DNA of 64,000 nt. It comes from Xiphophorus maculatus. Lineage: Eukaryota > Chordata > Actinopteri > Cyprinodontiformes > Poeciliidae. The notes below the pieces were generated by a model. It searched no databases and was not told the origin of the DNA. It worked only from the letters and a program-made list of their open reading frames with translations. The position numbers and the translations under genes were made by a program. Positions 36,801 to 47,022 of the stretch are shown piece by piece; position 1 is the first letter of the stretch, and each line of letters begins with the position of its first letter. The DNA is taken from the NCBI RefSeq assembly GCF_002775205.1, contig NC_036453.1:14693594-14757593 (forward strand). The letters are read 5' to 3'.

Positions 36801-37933
36801 ACGCTGGACCCGACCGGCTCACCACGCGTCACGTGACTCGACCCGTTTCTCCCGCAGACTGCATCGTCAACGACAACCACGACTACCTGCTGGAGTTCCT
36901 GGAGGGCCTGGCGGTACCAGAACACAGCGCCAGCATCCAGGACTGGGAAACGGCCGGCAGAGTCTACCTGGACTACATCCGGGTCATCAAGTCCCTGCAG
37001 GACATCCAGCAGGTCGGTTTGGTTCTGGACCGGTTCTGTAAACAGAAACGACTTCACTTTGATGTGGCAGCGAGGTGGATCAGTTTGTAAACTTTATAAA
37101 GTTCATTTAAAGACAACAAACTAAAAGCTGCAAACAGCAGAAATGATGTTTAAGATGAAAAAATAGTGAAAACATCCAGGATGTTAAACTGTGAGCGGTG
37201 ACAACAGCTGCCGCTAACGACTCATTTAGTCATTGATTGATCGATTAGTTGATCTCCTCGGTCACATTTAAGGTTTTTTGCTTAATTCAGAAATGGTTTG
37301 TTCAGTTTCTGATTCCTGACTGCTCTGTGTGGCTTCAATTAGTCAACTAATTTAGTGCCGTTAATCTTTTACTAAATCGGTTGACATTGTTTCAATAATT
37401 GTTTGAGCTCTGTTGCTGGTTTTTAGTAATTCTGCTCAACTCTAAACTATAATAACCTGTGACACCGTTGCCGGGGTAACCGTCGGGGATTGTTTGTGTC
37501 TAACGCGGTTCTGCTGTCCCAGACGGACAGCTCCGGTGCCGGCTACCAGCTGGAGCGGCTCTACTCTGACGTGACGTCGCTCTGCGGCCGCATCGAGCTG
37601 CTGCCCTGCCGGACCGCCAGGGACCACCTCGCCCAATCAGGTGAGGGCCGGGAGCCGGCCAATCACAGCTCACGTTGCTCTGATGTTTCCGGGTCGTTTC
37701 CTCTGATCTTAGCTCCGCCTCTTCCCCCTGCAGAGATGGCGAAGCGCGTGGCGAACATCCTGCGGGCCGTGCTGAGCCTGCAGCAGGGCGACGGCGCCGC
37801 CGACCCGCTCAGCGTCCCGCTGGAACAGCTGGCGCCGCACATCAGCCGCCTGCCCATGCCAGAGGATTACGCTCTGGAGGAGCTGCGCGGCCTGACCCAG
37901 TCTTACTTGCGACAGCTCGTCGTCAGCCAGTGA
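19046..37933 (+). CDS. nup98: Nuclear pore complex protein Nup98-Nup96 precursor
   Basis: The complete gene has 34 coding exons joined with GT-AG sites. The joined length is 5451 nt, 1816 aa plus TGA, essentially the length of the human precursor (1817 aa), and phase is consistent across every junction. The product self-cleaves into Nup98, a mobile FG nucleoporin that binds Rae1 and transport factors, and Nup96, a scaffold member of the Y (Nup107-160) complex. Order: FG/GLFG repeats with the GLEBS segment (about residues 157-213), linker, autoproteolytic domain (about 727-880), then Nup96 (876-1816). The start is [13 protein letters not shown] at 19046, preceded by an acceptor at 19014 and 31 nt of UTR. 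No stops, frameshifts or missing motifs were found. Exon coordinates are in the three following entries. This gene is the source of the pseudo-fragments at 46288-61629. Confidence 0.97.
24016..25025 (+). mobile_element. hAT element (Zaphod/GTF2IRD2-like), internally deleted, in nup98 intron 15
   Basis: The right end (GAGTTTGACACCCCTG) mirrors the left end (AGGTGTCAAACTC). Both are flanked by an 8-bp duplication, TGTAAATC at 24008-24015 and TGTAAATG at 25026-25033 (7 of 8 identical). GGCCCGCGGGCC-type subterminal repeats are present near both ends. This is the well-known fish hAT whose transposase is annotated as a GTF2I-repeat-domain-containing 2-like protein. It lies in the sense orientation of nup98 and does not touch exons. 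Confidence 0.85.
24405..24653 (+). pseudogene. 82-aa fusion of hAT transposase N- and C-terminal ends
   Basis: An open frame from ATG 24405 starts [19 protein letters not shown], the family N-terminus before the zinc finger. It jumps directly to [20 protein letters not shown] and [20 protein letters not shown], the C-terminal hAT dimerisation region. The zinc finger and catalytic core are deleted, yet the frame is kept. If translated it would be a dimerisation-only peptide. An accidental open frame in a non-autonomous element is the simpler reading. Confidence 0.7.
25034..26048. other. Remainder of nup98 intron 15
   Basis: AT-rich intron sequence after the hAT element. Bases 25730-25800 loosely resemble 18245-18310 in intron 1, suggesting a small dispersed repeat. 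It ends with the acceptor TTCCTGCAG at 26048. Confidence 0.5.
26049..28898 (+). other. nup98: nup98 exons 16-21: linker and autoproteolytic domain
   Basis: Exons: 26049-26235, 26595-26706, 26788-26901, 26991-27129, 28483-28660, 28737-28898. The first two are acidic linker, with a poly-Glu run encoded near 26650-26672. The domain starts at [18 protein letters not shown] and includes [16 protein letters not shown], the [13 protein letters not shown] junction and [20 protein letters not shown]. The HF|S self-cleavage site lies just inside exon 21 (F875/S876, codons at about 28746-28751). His and Ser are both present, so cleavage should occur. Cleavage releases the Nup98 C-terminus that docks at the pore. 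Confidence 0.93.
27130..28482. other. nup98 intron 19 with dispersed repeats
   Basis: It contains a TA/TG-rich microsatellite (about 27808-27842) and a segment with a hAT-like start (AGTGCTGCACCGATTA at about 27943). Bases 28139-28342 recur at 46288-46480. No exon is visible. Confidence 0.6.
29600..30512. mobile_element. TTAA-type MITE in nup98 intron 21 with four GGTCANNNTGACC palindromes
   Basis: The right end, read inward, is TTAA-CCCTGATGTTATGTTG; the left end near 29603 is a degenerate match (GATTCTGTTATGTTCG). The TTAA target plus terminal CCCT suggests a piggyBac-like family. Perfect 13-bp palindromes lie at 29649-29661, 29999-30011, 30311-30323 and 30478-30490. There is no transposase frame. 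The left boundary is uncertain. Confidence 0.6.
30698..37933 (+). other. nup98: nup98 exons 22-35: Nup96
   Basis: Exons: 30698-30913, 31845-31977, 32044-32279, 32357-32541, 32819-33084, 33156-33416, 33544-33701, 33773-33913, 33983-34125, 36071-36292, 36548-36789, 36858-37012, 37523-37640, 37734-37933. They encode the acidic N-terminus of Nup96 and then the alpha-helical scaffold. Recognisable stretches are [96 protein letters not shown] and [20 protein letters not shown]. The stop is at 37931-37933. Intron 30 (34126-36070) is the largest here and contains sequence that is duplicated at 60752-61629. Confidence 0.93.
34126..36070. other. nup98 intron 30 with a large repeated segment
   Basis: Bases 34374 to about 35246 are nearly identical to 60752-61629. 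An open stretch at 35525-35884 has no recognisable domain and probably belongs to a decayed dispersed element. The acceptor is at 36070. Confidence 0.65.
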
Positions 37934-38550
37934 CCCGGACAGGAAACGCTCCGAGTCCCGACAGGCTGGACCCGACCCCATCAGAACTCCGGTTCTGATC
38001 TTCTGAGCTCATCGGGAAGTTCAGAAAACTCCAAACTAAGGCGGAAAAACCTGGAGATGAGTTGATTAGATTTCCTTCTCTCACAGGAAGCTTCTTCCTG
38101 CAGGATTTCAAAATAAAATCACAACATTGACACATCAGAAGAGACTCAAATGGATCAGAACCAGCTGGAATTTAAAGTCCTGATTATTGGTTCTGTTGGA
38201 TTCGGATGTGTGAATGAAACGGATCAATTATGAAACGGCGCCGCCTGACCCGATCAGAGGTTCTATTTTTTTAGGTTTTTCTGTAGAAGCTCAAAACGTT
38301 TCCCCTCATGGTTCTGATCCGATTCTCTGGAGGTTCTGATCCGATATGCCGCTGTCAGAACCGACCAGAAAACACCAGAACTCTGTGTTAACGAACCGAG
38401 CTTCTTTATTGAACATTTGTTGCCATTTAACGACCGTGTCTGTGGTTGCCATGGTTACACGGATGGACTCTGCTGTGTGTATTGGTGTGTGTGTGTGTGT
38501 GTGTTTTCTGCTGCTTCGTTGATCATATTTTTAATAAAGTTGAGGTAGAA
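37934..38550 (+). terminator. nup98: nup98 3' UTR and polyadenylation signals
   Basis: AATAAA occurs at 38112-38117, about 180 bases after the stop, and again at 38533-38538. Either could end the transcript. A short GT repeat lies at about 38486-38506. Confidence 0.6.
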
Positions 38551-38559
38551 ATAAATAAA

Positions 38560-39780
38560 ATGCCTGAGTTTATTTCCTTTAAAGAATCGATTCAAACATT
38601 TGGTTGTAAATTTTTAATGAAAAATAATTTTGGTGATAAAACAAACTGCAAACAGAAACACATGGATGGATATTTAATCTATTTAACATTTATTGGTTGA
38701 ACGTTAAATTGTAATGTCAATAATTTTATTGGACTAGAATCCAGAATCATCTAAATGACAAAATCACATGAAATATTCAACATTTTTCTGCAGCTGCGAT
38801 GATTTAAAAACATTTTTCAAACATCTGGGACAGAAGTTTGGTTTTACTGTGGAGTTTTTCTCATTCAGGGTCAGAATTTTACACACAGATGAGTAAAAAG
38901 TCAGACATGATGAAACGTTGACATGTGGAAATCATCTTTAAAGGGAAGAAGAAGAAACCGTGATGAGGTCAGAGGTCGTGTACAGATGGTGCCTCATCCC
39001 TGCAGCAGAACCCTCTGGTACCTGCAGAGGTTCTGTTGGTTTCTAATCACATTTCTTCTCAGACCCGGCGGCCTAAACAAAGCAGAATGTATGAATAAAC
39101 CATTTTTCTTGGGACGTAACGATCTCTGCAACACTTTCAGATTAAATCCTATCTTCCGACTAAAACGGATCAGAACCAGCTGGTTCTGAGGCTCATGGCG
39201 AAGCGTCAAACAGGATGTTCTCAGACTGACACGGAGTAACAATAAGACGTAGAAGTGGACTTCCTTTGGTCTCCGTCATTTATTTATTTATTTACTTTTA
39301 TTTAACTTTATTTAAACGAAGTAAGCACAAACAAGTAAGGCAAATACAACAGTGCAACTCTGTAGACGGCATAGTAGAGGCAGATTTTGAAATGGAAATA
39401 CAAAGTAATGTTGATAAGAAAAAAAATTAATTAATATTAATGAAACAATAACTAAAATAGCAACAAGGGGATTCATATGTTAGGATTGATATACATCGGT
39501 GGGCAATTCCATTAATATTTCAGTCAGGTATTCATATGATTCAATACATTTCAGAGATTTCAAATAAACAAAAAAATGTTACAGCAGTGATACTTATTTT
39601 AAGGAAACAATCGTTTTAAAGTTTGTAATTTATTAATTTTATTGGATCTGTTCTTATTGTTTTGGTTTGGTGATGTTGTTCATAAGAGAAGACGACTCTT
39701 ATGTCTCTGTATTGTAATAAATATTAGTGTCTTTATAAAATAAAAATCAGGAGGGTTAGGGTGAGAACTGTCCATATAGC
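38560..39780. other. Non-coding interval, no recognised gene
   Basis: AT-rich sequence with a TTTA-rich run near 39278-39310. I see no coding exon, RNA gene or clear element boundary. Confidence 0.5.
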
Positions 39781-39784
39781 ACCG

Positions 39785-41085
39785 TGGAAGAAATGTTTGA
39801 AGGCTTGTGCATAAATCAAGATGTATTTGAATCAGAATTTAAACGATTTAGTAGGAATGGTGTTGAAAAGGCAAATTAAAGAAATCTGGATTAATCCATA
39901 TAGTAGACCGCTGTTAAAAGCTTGGAATGCAAATATTGATATCCAATATCGTGTTGATATATATGCATGTTGTGTTTATATTGTATCTTACATGTCAAAC
40001 ATTTAACGTGAAATTGGTTTTCTTCTAGGAAATGGACAAAAAGAGAAGCAGCCAAAGAAGGAAATGTTTGTGCTAAAGAAGCTTTAAAGAGATTTGATAG
40101 AGTCTATTTGCATAACCGTGATGTTTGTGCTCAGGAAGCAGTGTATAGACTCACCAACATGCATTTAAAGGAGTTTTCTCGGAGCGTTATTTTTATTCCA
40201 ACTGGTGATAATATTGTGAAAATGAGTTTTCCCATTTCTGTTTTGAGACAAAAGCTACATCACAGGGTCTTACCCCAAAAGACATGTGGATGACTGGTAT
40301 AGTTGACCGCTATAAGAATAGGCCGAATGATAATGTGTTTAATAATATGTGCCTGGTTAAGTTGGCTTCAGATTATAGCGTTTTGACAAAAATGAGAAAT
40401 GTAGAAATGCAATAAAGTTGAATAATGACTTTGGGTTTATTGCAAAAAGAATTTGGACAAAACCAGCAGCTGTTCGATATGCGCGTTTCTCTGAAACAAA
40501 AGAGCCAGAAAAGTTTTACCAAAGCATAATGCAGTTATTTCTACCTTATCGCTTTGATAGTGAACTTAAGCCTTCAAGTTGTGCAACCTTTGGTGAGTTT
40601 TACAGAACTGGTTTGTTTGGATTTGTTGATGGAACAAAACATTCAGTAAAGTCTGTTGTAGATTTAAGTAGGAGTGAGTTTGAGTTGGAATCTGTGGACA
40701 ATGTTACTGGTGATGTAATGCTGGAAGACGATGGGCTGAATGGTGTTCTGAGGTTGAACTGGAACGCTTGGAGTGTGTGGTATTACAAAAAGGAAGACAA
40801 ATAGAAAACAGTGATCAGGAACAAATCCCTGATTTAAGTCTGCAGTGTAAAGACGTTTCATTATTTGAGAAAAATAAATTAGAAGAACTGAAAGCCTTGC
40901 ATTGATTAGATCTGTGAATGAAAAACAGTTCTCTGTTTTTGTTTTTAATTAAATCAGGCAGTATTGTTTAGCCAAGCTTAATGGAATAAATCCTTAAGCA
41001 CTGCACATTTGTATTACAGGTGGTGCTGGCACAGGAAAAAATCATTTAATCAGGGCAATTGAATATGAATCAAAACGTTTATTGT
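39785..41085 (+). mobile_element. Decayed Helitron (Rep/helicase) fragment
   Basis: Broken frames give Helitron-type stretches in family order: WNANIDIQYRVDIYACCVYI near 39925, NRDVCAQEAVYRLTNMHLKE at 40108-40180 (in the family this lies in the Rep-to-helicase linker), VRYARFSETKEPEKFYQSI and LFLPYRFDSELKPSS at 40470-40590, SVKSVVDLSRSEFE near 40640, and a PIF1-like Walker A remnant GGAGTGKN at about 41022-41046. Walker A has Asn where Ser/Thr is expected. Stops and frameshifts separate the pieces, so the element is dead. The fragment at 40418-40804 (128 codons) is the longest open part. Confidence 0.7.
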
Positions 41086-42360
41086 CGACTGTGAGTCGAT
41101 AGTTGCTTATCAAAAGTGTTGTTATTGGGTAAAGGAGCACATGTTGTGTAAAAATGTGATGGCTGATATCTGACATCCAGGAGATGAGTTATTGTCACTT
41201 CCTGTTTAGTAGTGAAAGATTAGCAAGAACTTCCTGTAGGGTTTGATAGACATGATGTGTTGTTATGAAGAGTTAGATGATCCCATATGATCATACACAC
41301 AGTGAAGAAGTAGGGATCAAACAATAATTTCAGTATTTTCTGAGAGACTTCATCATCATGTCATTTATGTCACTTATATATGAATCAAAGTGTAAAAGTA
41401 AGAAATCCAGCAGAAAAAACAGGTGACTTCCTGTTGGAAGTGGGAGGGGCGCAGGTTATGTCATCAGGTAACCATGTGAATGTGATGAGGGCTGGTCTAT
41501 AATGAGACATAGAAAGTCTGATGCAGCTCTGACTTTGTATGTGGAAGTTATTGCACCTTGATGTTTTATGGCAAATAGTCAGACTTTGACACTAAGCCAC
41601 GCCCACATGAAAAATCCTGTGATAACTGTTTGACCTTCAGTGCCTCAAGGTTATGCTGAGTGATTCTGAAGTCCGTATCTCAAAAGCTGTAGGACGAGTT
41701 CGATCAGATGAGACGTCTATAAAAAAGAGGAAATGGCGGCTTTGATCCAAAATGACCGTCTTCCTGTTGAGTTTGGACCATGGCTCCAAGAGACGTTTTT
41801 GTAGGTCCTGACCAGATACACATGTGTACCAAGTTTCATAAGTCTGGGTTGAAACATGGCTTGGAGCTGATGTTTTAAAAGCTTCTAGGGGGCGCTGTAG
41901 ATAAATTAGGCCACGCCCACCAAGGATTCTTATGGATTCCTGTCTGGGGCTGGATAAGGATCCATCCCAGTAAGTTTGGTGCAACTCAGCTCAAAACTGT
42001 GGAATCTAGAGCCAAACATATGGCAATGGTGTTACAGGTCACTTCGCCACGCCGCCACGCCCACCTACTCCATCGAAACCAGTCAGGGTTGGAATACACA
42101 ACCACTTATACCACAGCAGGTACGGAAAACCACAAACGCAAAAAATCTAATTTGTAGAAATCTACTGTTAATCTCTTCATGTTAAATAAAAAATATTACT
42201 TAATATTTAAGTATTTAGTCATTATTTCAGCTTGACTCATTCAGAACTGTTCTGATCGTTTCCATAGCAACGATCAGAAGCAAGACCTTGCCCCAGAAGT
42301 CCAGTGAGCTCACTGATGAGGTCATAGATGACATCATGTACATCACAATAGATCAAAGAA
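41086..42360. other. Non-coding interval, no recognised gene
   Basis: It contains short motifs seen in dispersed fish repeats (GCCACGCCCACC near 41912 and 42050). No domain or exon was recognised. Confidence 0.45.
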
Positions 42361-42369
42361 GTTCTAAAG

Positions 42370-43400
42370 ATTTAATGTGTTGCGCTCCAACATTGAGCCC
42401 ACAGAGTTTTCAGAGAGACCAGGAACTACGGCAGCCAAAATGAAGATCCGCGATCGCCTTAGAGCGTTTAGAGAAAAACTTAGTTTCCACCCAAAGGCGA
42501 TCGTGGAGAGGGAGGACCCACTAAGCCCCATAAAGATCACGAAGAACATGAGACGCCTTGAACGAGACTTCAGACCTGTGGCACACCTTTCTAAAAACCT
42601 GTCTGCTTTGTCCAGCTGGCACTCTGTGTACATGACAGCCTGTTTTTTCTGTCTGTACATGTGCACAGTGTGGTTTAGCTGGACATTTTCCTCCATCGTG
42701 CTCCTCGGGATTCTCCAACTTTCCATAAATTATTTAATTACCAAAGGCTGGAGGATCCCGGGGAGCATCATACCCGACATGTGTGAGCCAGGGGAACATC
42801 TGAAAGGCACAAATGTCTTACAGATGGTTCACTTGGCTTTCAATTCTGCTCAGAAAACCCAGGAGCTTTTTGGAAACATGGCCGACACGCTTGAGAAGAT
42901 CAAAAATCTGTGCATTTGGGTCCGGCCAGAGCTCACTGTAAAGATCTACGTGGGTCTCTGGCTGGTTTTGATCTTCTCATGCGTGTTGCCATGCCAGCTG
43001 CTGGGTTTTATCCTAGGTGTTTCTGTAGGGATCAAGATTTTCATCATTGACTTTATCTTTGAAAGGTTCCCGAAGCTGCGGCAGCGGTTTAACACCCCCT
43101 ACAACTTCTGGGCTAGTTTACCCACCGACCTGCAGCTGAGGGAGCCCAGAAACACCTGGTGGAGCAGATGGATTGCCACGGCAAGGGCCCGATGGAGCAC
43201 GGCCCGAAGGAGCATTTCTAATGCTCTTCTCGGTGCCAGAGAGAGGCGTTTTCTCCCTCAACGCTGGAGGAAACCCTCTCGATTCATTGGGACCTTCCAA
43301 AAGTGGCGATGTCGGGTTAGGAGGAGATAGCGGACAAAAGTGTGTCCCGGGTCTGTCTGGACGACGGCAGCAACTAGTTTTGGAAAGGCGTTTCAACGGC
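42370..43400 (+). pseudogene. gramd4: GRAMD4-like intronless segment, copy A
   Basis: A 317-codon frame (42377-43330) matches the membrane-associated middle region of GRAM-domain protein 4 (DIP): IRDRLRAFREKLSFHPKAIVE, RRLERDFRPVAH, a hydrophobic pair, SINYLITKGWRIPGSIIPD, QKTQELFGNMADTLEKIKNLCIWVRPEL, a second hydrophobic stretch, and FKRCP-like FERFPKLRQRFNTPYNFW. Vertebrate GRAMD4 spreads this over several exons, whereas here it is continuous, so a processed (reverse-transcribed) origin is likely. The N-terminal coiled coil and most of the GRAM domain are absent. The frame is open, so a short membrane protein is possible, but other copies nearby are broken. The family assignment is from memory of GRAMD4 motifs. 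Confidence 0.7.
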
Positions 43401-44090
43401 AAGGAAGAACCGGCGGATGTCTTTGGGAAAAGGTAAGAAATGAAATCACACCTGACGTTACAGTTTCTCCAGCCCCTCCTCTTCAACATGATCAAGGATC
43501 TTTTGGAGAGGAGCTAAAAATAACAAATTCGGAAGATAAAAAAATCCCAGAACAAATCATAATTGACCATTTGAGGCTGGAGAAATCTGACTGGGACTGA
43601 ACACTTATCCTGATGTGTTCAGTTAAATTAAATTATTAGATTGAAAGGTAAAAAGATTTGACAGGTTTCCTGTTTGCAGGTTTCTCTCCGGGTGCTCCGG
43701 CTTCCTGCCACAGTCTGAAATTGAGACTGTTTACTTAATTGGTTTCTAAATTTTGCTTAGGTGTGATTTCTTTTCTTTTCTTTTCTTTGAATAAGACATT
43801 TGCCTGGGTCTGAGTTCCTGCCTGGGTTCTTCTGTCTTTATGGGGTTTGCATTTTCCCCAAGTGCATTAGTGGGTTCTCTCCGGCTTCATCCCAGAGTCC
43901 AACAAAATGACTGTTGGTTGATTTGGCTTGTCTAGTTGACCTTTGCCCCCTCTCTTCAAAAAGTAGTTTCCGGTTTGCAGGTTTCTCTCCGGGTACTCCG
44001 GCTTCCTGCCACAGTCTAAAATCACAACTTTAGTTAATTGGTCTCTATATTCTGCTAAGGAGTGATTAAAACATTTCTTTTGTTTTCTAA
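43401..44090. other. Non-coding interval with two copies of a dispersed repeat
   Basis: A motif of about 45 bases (TTTGCAGGTTTCTCTCCGGG, then CTCCGGCTTCCTGCCACAGT) occurs at 43672-43720 and 43975-44022. The same repeat in reverse lies in the odorant-receptor spacers. A frame at 43340-43600 has no recognised domain. Confidence 0.5.
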
Positions 44091-44094
44091 AATG

Positions 44095-44138
44095 TGGATT
44101 ACCACAGCAAGATGGCTGCCCCTTGCTGTGGTAATCCA
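44095..44138. repeat. Perfect 16-bp palindrome at an inverted GRAMD4-like end
   Basis: The arms TGGATTACCACAGCAA (44095-44110) and its exact reverse complement (44123-44138) flank a 12-base loop. Both arms match the GRAMD4-like sequence near 43169 (GATGGATTGCCACGGCAA), one in each orientation. Confidence 0.85.
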
Positions 44139-44243
44139 TCTGCTCAGGAAGGTGTTTCTGGGCTTCCTAAGCTGCAGGTCGGTGGGTAAATTAGCCCAGA
44201 AGGTATAGGGGGTGTCAAACCGCTGCCGCAGCTTCGGGAACCC
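44113..44243 (-). pseudogene. gramd4: GRAMD4-like fragment, inverted
   Basis: The minus strand encodes FPKLRQRFDTPYTFWANLPT, then DLQLRKPRNTFLSRW, the same stretch as in copies A, B and C but in the opposite orientation. Only about 43 residues are present. Confidence 0.7.
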
Positions 44244-44390
44244 AGCCTTGGCTCTTCTGTCTTCATGGGGACTGAATGTTCTCCAAGTGGGGCCAAAACT
44301 ATCCATCCATCCAGCAAGGGGGCAACGTTGGTGGTGCAGGAGGCGAATCCCTGAAGGCCGGTCCGGCGGACAATGTCGGCGCAGGGGCCG

Positions 44391-44715
44391 GACCACCTGG
44401 AGGCGACGAGGGAGCTCTGGGACCACCTGGAGGCGACGAGGGAGCCCTGGGACCACCTGGAGGCGACGAGGGAGCCCTGGGACCACCTGGAGTCGTCGAG
44501 GGAGCCCTGGGACCACCTGGAGTCATCGAGGGAGCCCTGGGACCACCTGGAGGCGACGAGGGAGCCCTGGGACCACCTGGAGGCGTCGAGGGAGCCCTGG
44601 GACCACCTGGAGTCGTCGAGGGAGCCCTGGGACCACCTGGAGGCGACGAGGGAGCTCTGGGACCACCTGGAGGCGACGAGGGAGCCCTGGGACCACCTGG
44701 AGTCGTCGAGGGAGA
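44391..44715. repeat. 30-bp minisatellite
   Basis: About 10.8 tandem units of 30 bp (core GACCACCTGGAGGCGACGAG + GGAGCCCTGG) with variant bases at the GGCGACGAG position. As 30 is a multiple of 3 and the unit lacks stops, all three forward frames stay open. One reads as GPPGGDEGAL repeats, which resemble collagen only by chance. Confidence 0.95.
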
Positions 44716-44751
44716 ATCGGAGGGAGCACCAGGAGGCGGAAAATCGGAGGG

Positions 44752-46113
44752 CCTTCCATTGAGGAAGCTGAGCCTGGGGACTCTGGGTTGGGCTCTTCAG
44801 TCTCCGGGGACGAGGTCGCCGAGGTGGTTTAAAAGCTCCTCAGTGGCAGGGCCCCGGGGGTGGATGAGATTCGTCCGGAGTTCCTTAAGGCTCTGGATGT
44901 TGTAGGGTTGTGTTGGCTGACGCGACTCTGCAATATTGCATGGACATCGGGGGCAGGTCCCCTGGATTGGCAGATTGGGGTGGTGGTCCCCCTGTTCAAA
45001 AAGGGGGACCGGAGGGTGTGCTCCAATTACAGGAGTGTCACACTCTTAAACCTCCCTGGCAAGGTCTATTCAGGGGACTTGGAGAGGAGGTTCTATCGGA
45101 TAGTTGAACCTCGGATTCAGGAAGAGCAATGTGGTTTTCGTCCTGGTCGTGCAACACTGGACCAGCCAAGGTGTTGAGGGGATCCTTTTTGGTGGCCTTA
45201 GGATCACGTCTCTGCTTTTTGTAGATGATGTGGTCCTGTTGGCTTCATCAGGTCGTGATCTGCAGCTCTCGCTGGAGCGGTTTGCAGCCGAGTGTGAAGC
45301 GGCTGGGATGAGGATCAGTGCCTCCAAATCCGAGTCCATGGTCTTCAGCCAAAAAAGGGTAGAGTGCCTTCTCTGGGTCGGGGGTGGGGGGGTGGGAGTA
45401 GGAGGTGTCCTGCCCCAAGTGGAGGAGTTCAAGTATCTCGAGATCTTGTTCACGATTGAGGGAGAAGAAGGGAGCTGGAGATCGACAAGCGGATTGGCAC
45501 AGCGTCTGCCGTCAAGCGGGCGCTGTACCGGTCTGTCGTGGTGAAGAGAGAGGTGAGTGAAAAAGCGAAGCTCTCGATTTACCGGTCGATCTACGTTCCC
45601 ACCCTCATCTATGGTCATGAGCTTTGGGTCATGACCGATAGAACGAGATCACAGATACAAGCGGCCGAAATGGGTTTTCTCCGTAGGTTGTCTGGGCTCT
45701 CCCTTAGAGATAGGGTGAGAAGCTCAGTCATCCGGGAGGGACTCACAGTAGAGCCGCTGCTCCTTCACATCGAGAGGAGCCAGTTGAGGTGGCTTGGGCA
45801 TCTGGTCAGGATGCCTCCTGGACACCTCCCTGGTGAGGTGTTCCGGGCACGTCCCACCGGGAGGAGGCCCCGGGGAAGACCCAGGACACGCTGGAGGGAC
45901 TATGTCTCTCGGCTGGCCTGGGAACGCCTCGGGATTCCCCTGGAGGAACTGGAACAAGTGGCTGGGGAGAGGGAAGTCTGGTCCTCCCTTTTTAAGATCC
46001 TACCTCCAACCCAACCTACCAACGATGGATGGATGGATGGATGGATGGATGGATGGATGGATGGATGGATGGATGGATGGATGGATGGATGGTTGGATGG
46101 TTGGATGGATGGA
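44752..46113 (+). mobile_element. Rex3 (RTE-clade) LINE, RT and 3' part, internally deleted
   Basis: It begins at EEAEPGDSG, continues through the RT start (GVDEIRPEFLKALDVVGLCW, VVVPLFKKGDRRVCSNYRSV, EEQCGFRPGRATLDQ) and then jumps to GVEGILFGGLRITSLLFVDD. Reverse-transcriptase motifs A and B are therefore deleted, and the catalytic FADD reads FVDD. The C-terminal part is well kept (45538-46020: [57 protein letters not shown]). It ends in a GATG repeat (46024-46113), the Rex3 hallmark. Frameshifts occur near 45177 and 45500. It is dead. Confidence 0.85.
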
Positions 46114-46287
46114 GTAAAAATATTGCAGTGATAGTAAACATAGGTAGTAAATTCAAGTCTAGGATTCCTGTATAAAGCCTGTTTTACGGCACATTTCAGC
46201 AACAGCAGTTCTTGTTGCTTTACATCACAAGTCATAGAAATAAATAACAAAGATATTTATCATTTTTAATCTGTTCTTCAGGTTCAA

Positions 46288-47022
46288 AATGTTTTTCTAT
46301 CCTTTTATCTTCACAATTTCATGGAACTTCTGTAGAAATGTGATTATAAATGCTAACATTAGCATTAGCTGCTACATGTTTAGCATTGAGGCTATTTTAG
46401 GCTAGCATAGCTTTCTGACAGGCTAACTGCTTTTAGCACAACTTGAACACACTGGTCTCTCCCAGCATCCAATCAGATCGTGGCGCCGCAGGCCCAGGTA
46501 GAGCAGCCTGCGCCTTCCTCACTCCTCCTCTTCCTCACTCACACATTGATCAGATTGTCTCATTTAATTTGGTGATAAAATAATTTAAACCGGAAGAATC
46601 AAATTCACATTTATTATCATTGATTATTATTGTTATTATTGTTATTATTATTATTACTAGTATTGTTTGTTTTGATCGGAGCTTTTCTCCACCAGGTGGC
46701 TTCAGAATAATTAAGATGTAATAATTTAGATTTTTTTTTGCATTTTTTTATCTGACATATTAATAAAAATCTGGATGTTTTCAGGTTTATTCCAGTCAGG
46801 TGATTTACCTGCTGGGTAAACAGAAACAAAATCCTGACCTGCCTGCTGGGACGAGTTTAATGTTCACTGCAGTCCAATCATGTTAGAATAAATGTTGTTA
46901 TTAACCATAAATTTGTTGATTTATTACTCAATTGATTGATTGTAAATCAGGATTTCCTGTCTGACTGATGGATGTTTCATCATTTTGGTGTTTCAATGTT
47001 GGTGGTTCTGTTGCTCCGGGTC
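46288..47022 (+). pseudogene. nup98: nup98 duplicate fragment 1 (intron 19 + end of exon 21 + intron 21)
   Basis: Bases 46288-46480 match 28139-28342 (intron 19). At 46481 the sequence jumps to 28882 (last 17 bases of exon 21) and follows intron 21 to 29398. Exon 20 and nearly all of exon 21 are missing (539 bp). Matching is close, with scattered substitutions and a longer TTG/TTA repeat near 46626. It is non-coding. Confidence 0.9.

Noticed and set aside
44373-44762. Alternative repeated frame (DHLEATREPW repeats) as an effector or toxin-like repeat protein
   Set aside because: Same minisatellite in another frame; no start context or conserved domain.
44276-44905. 209-codon collagen-like frame (GPPGGDEGAL repeats)
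   Set aside because: It comes from the 30-bp minisatellite, which is open in all forward frames. There is no signal peptide and no regular Gly-X-Y run, and it runs into LINE sequence.
45794-46117. 107-codon frame ending in GWMDGWMDG repeats
   Set aside because: It is a shadow frame over the Rex3 C-terminus and its GATG tail.
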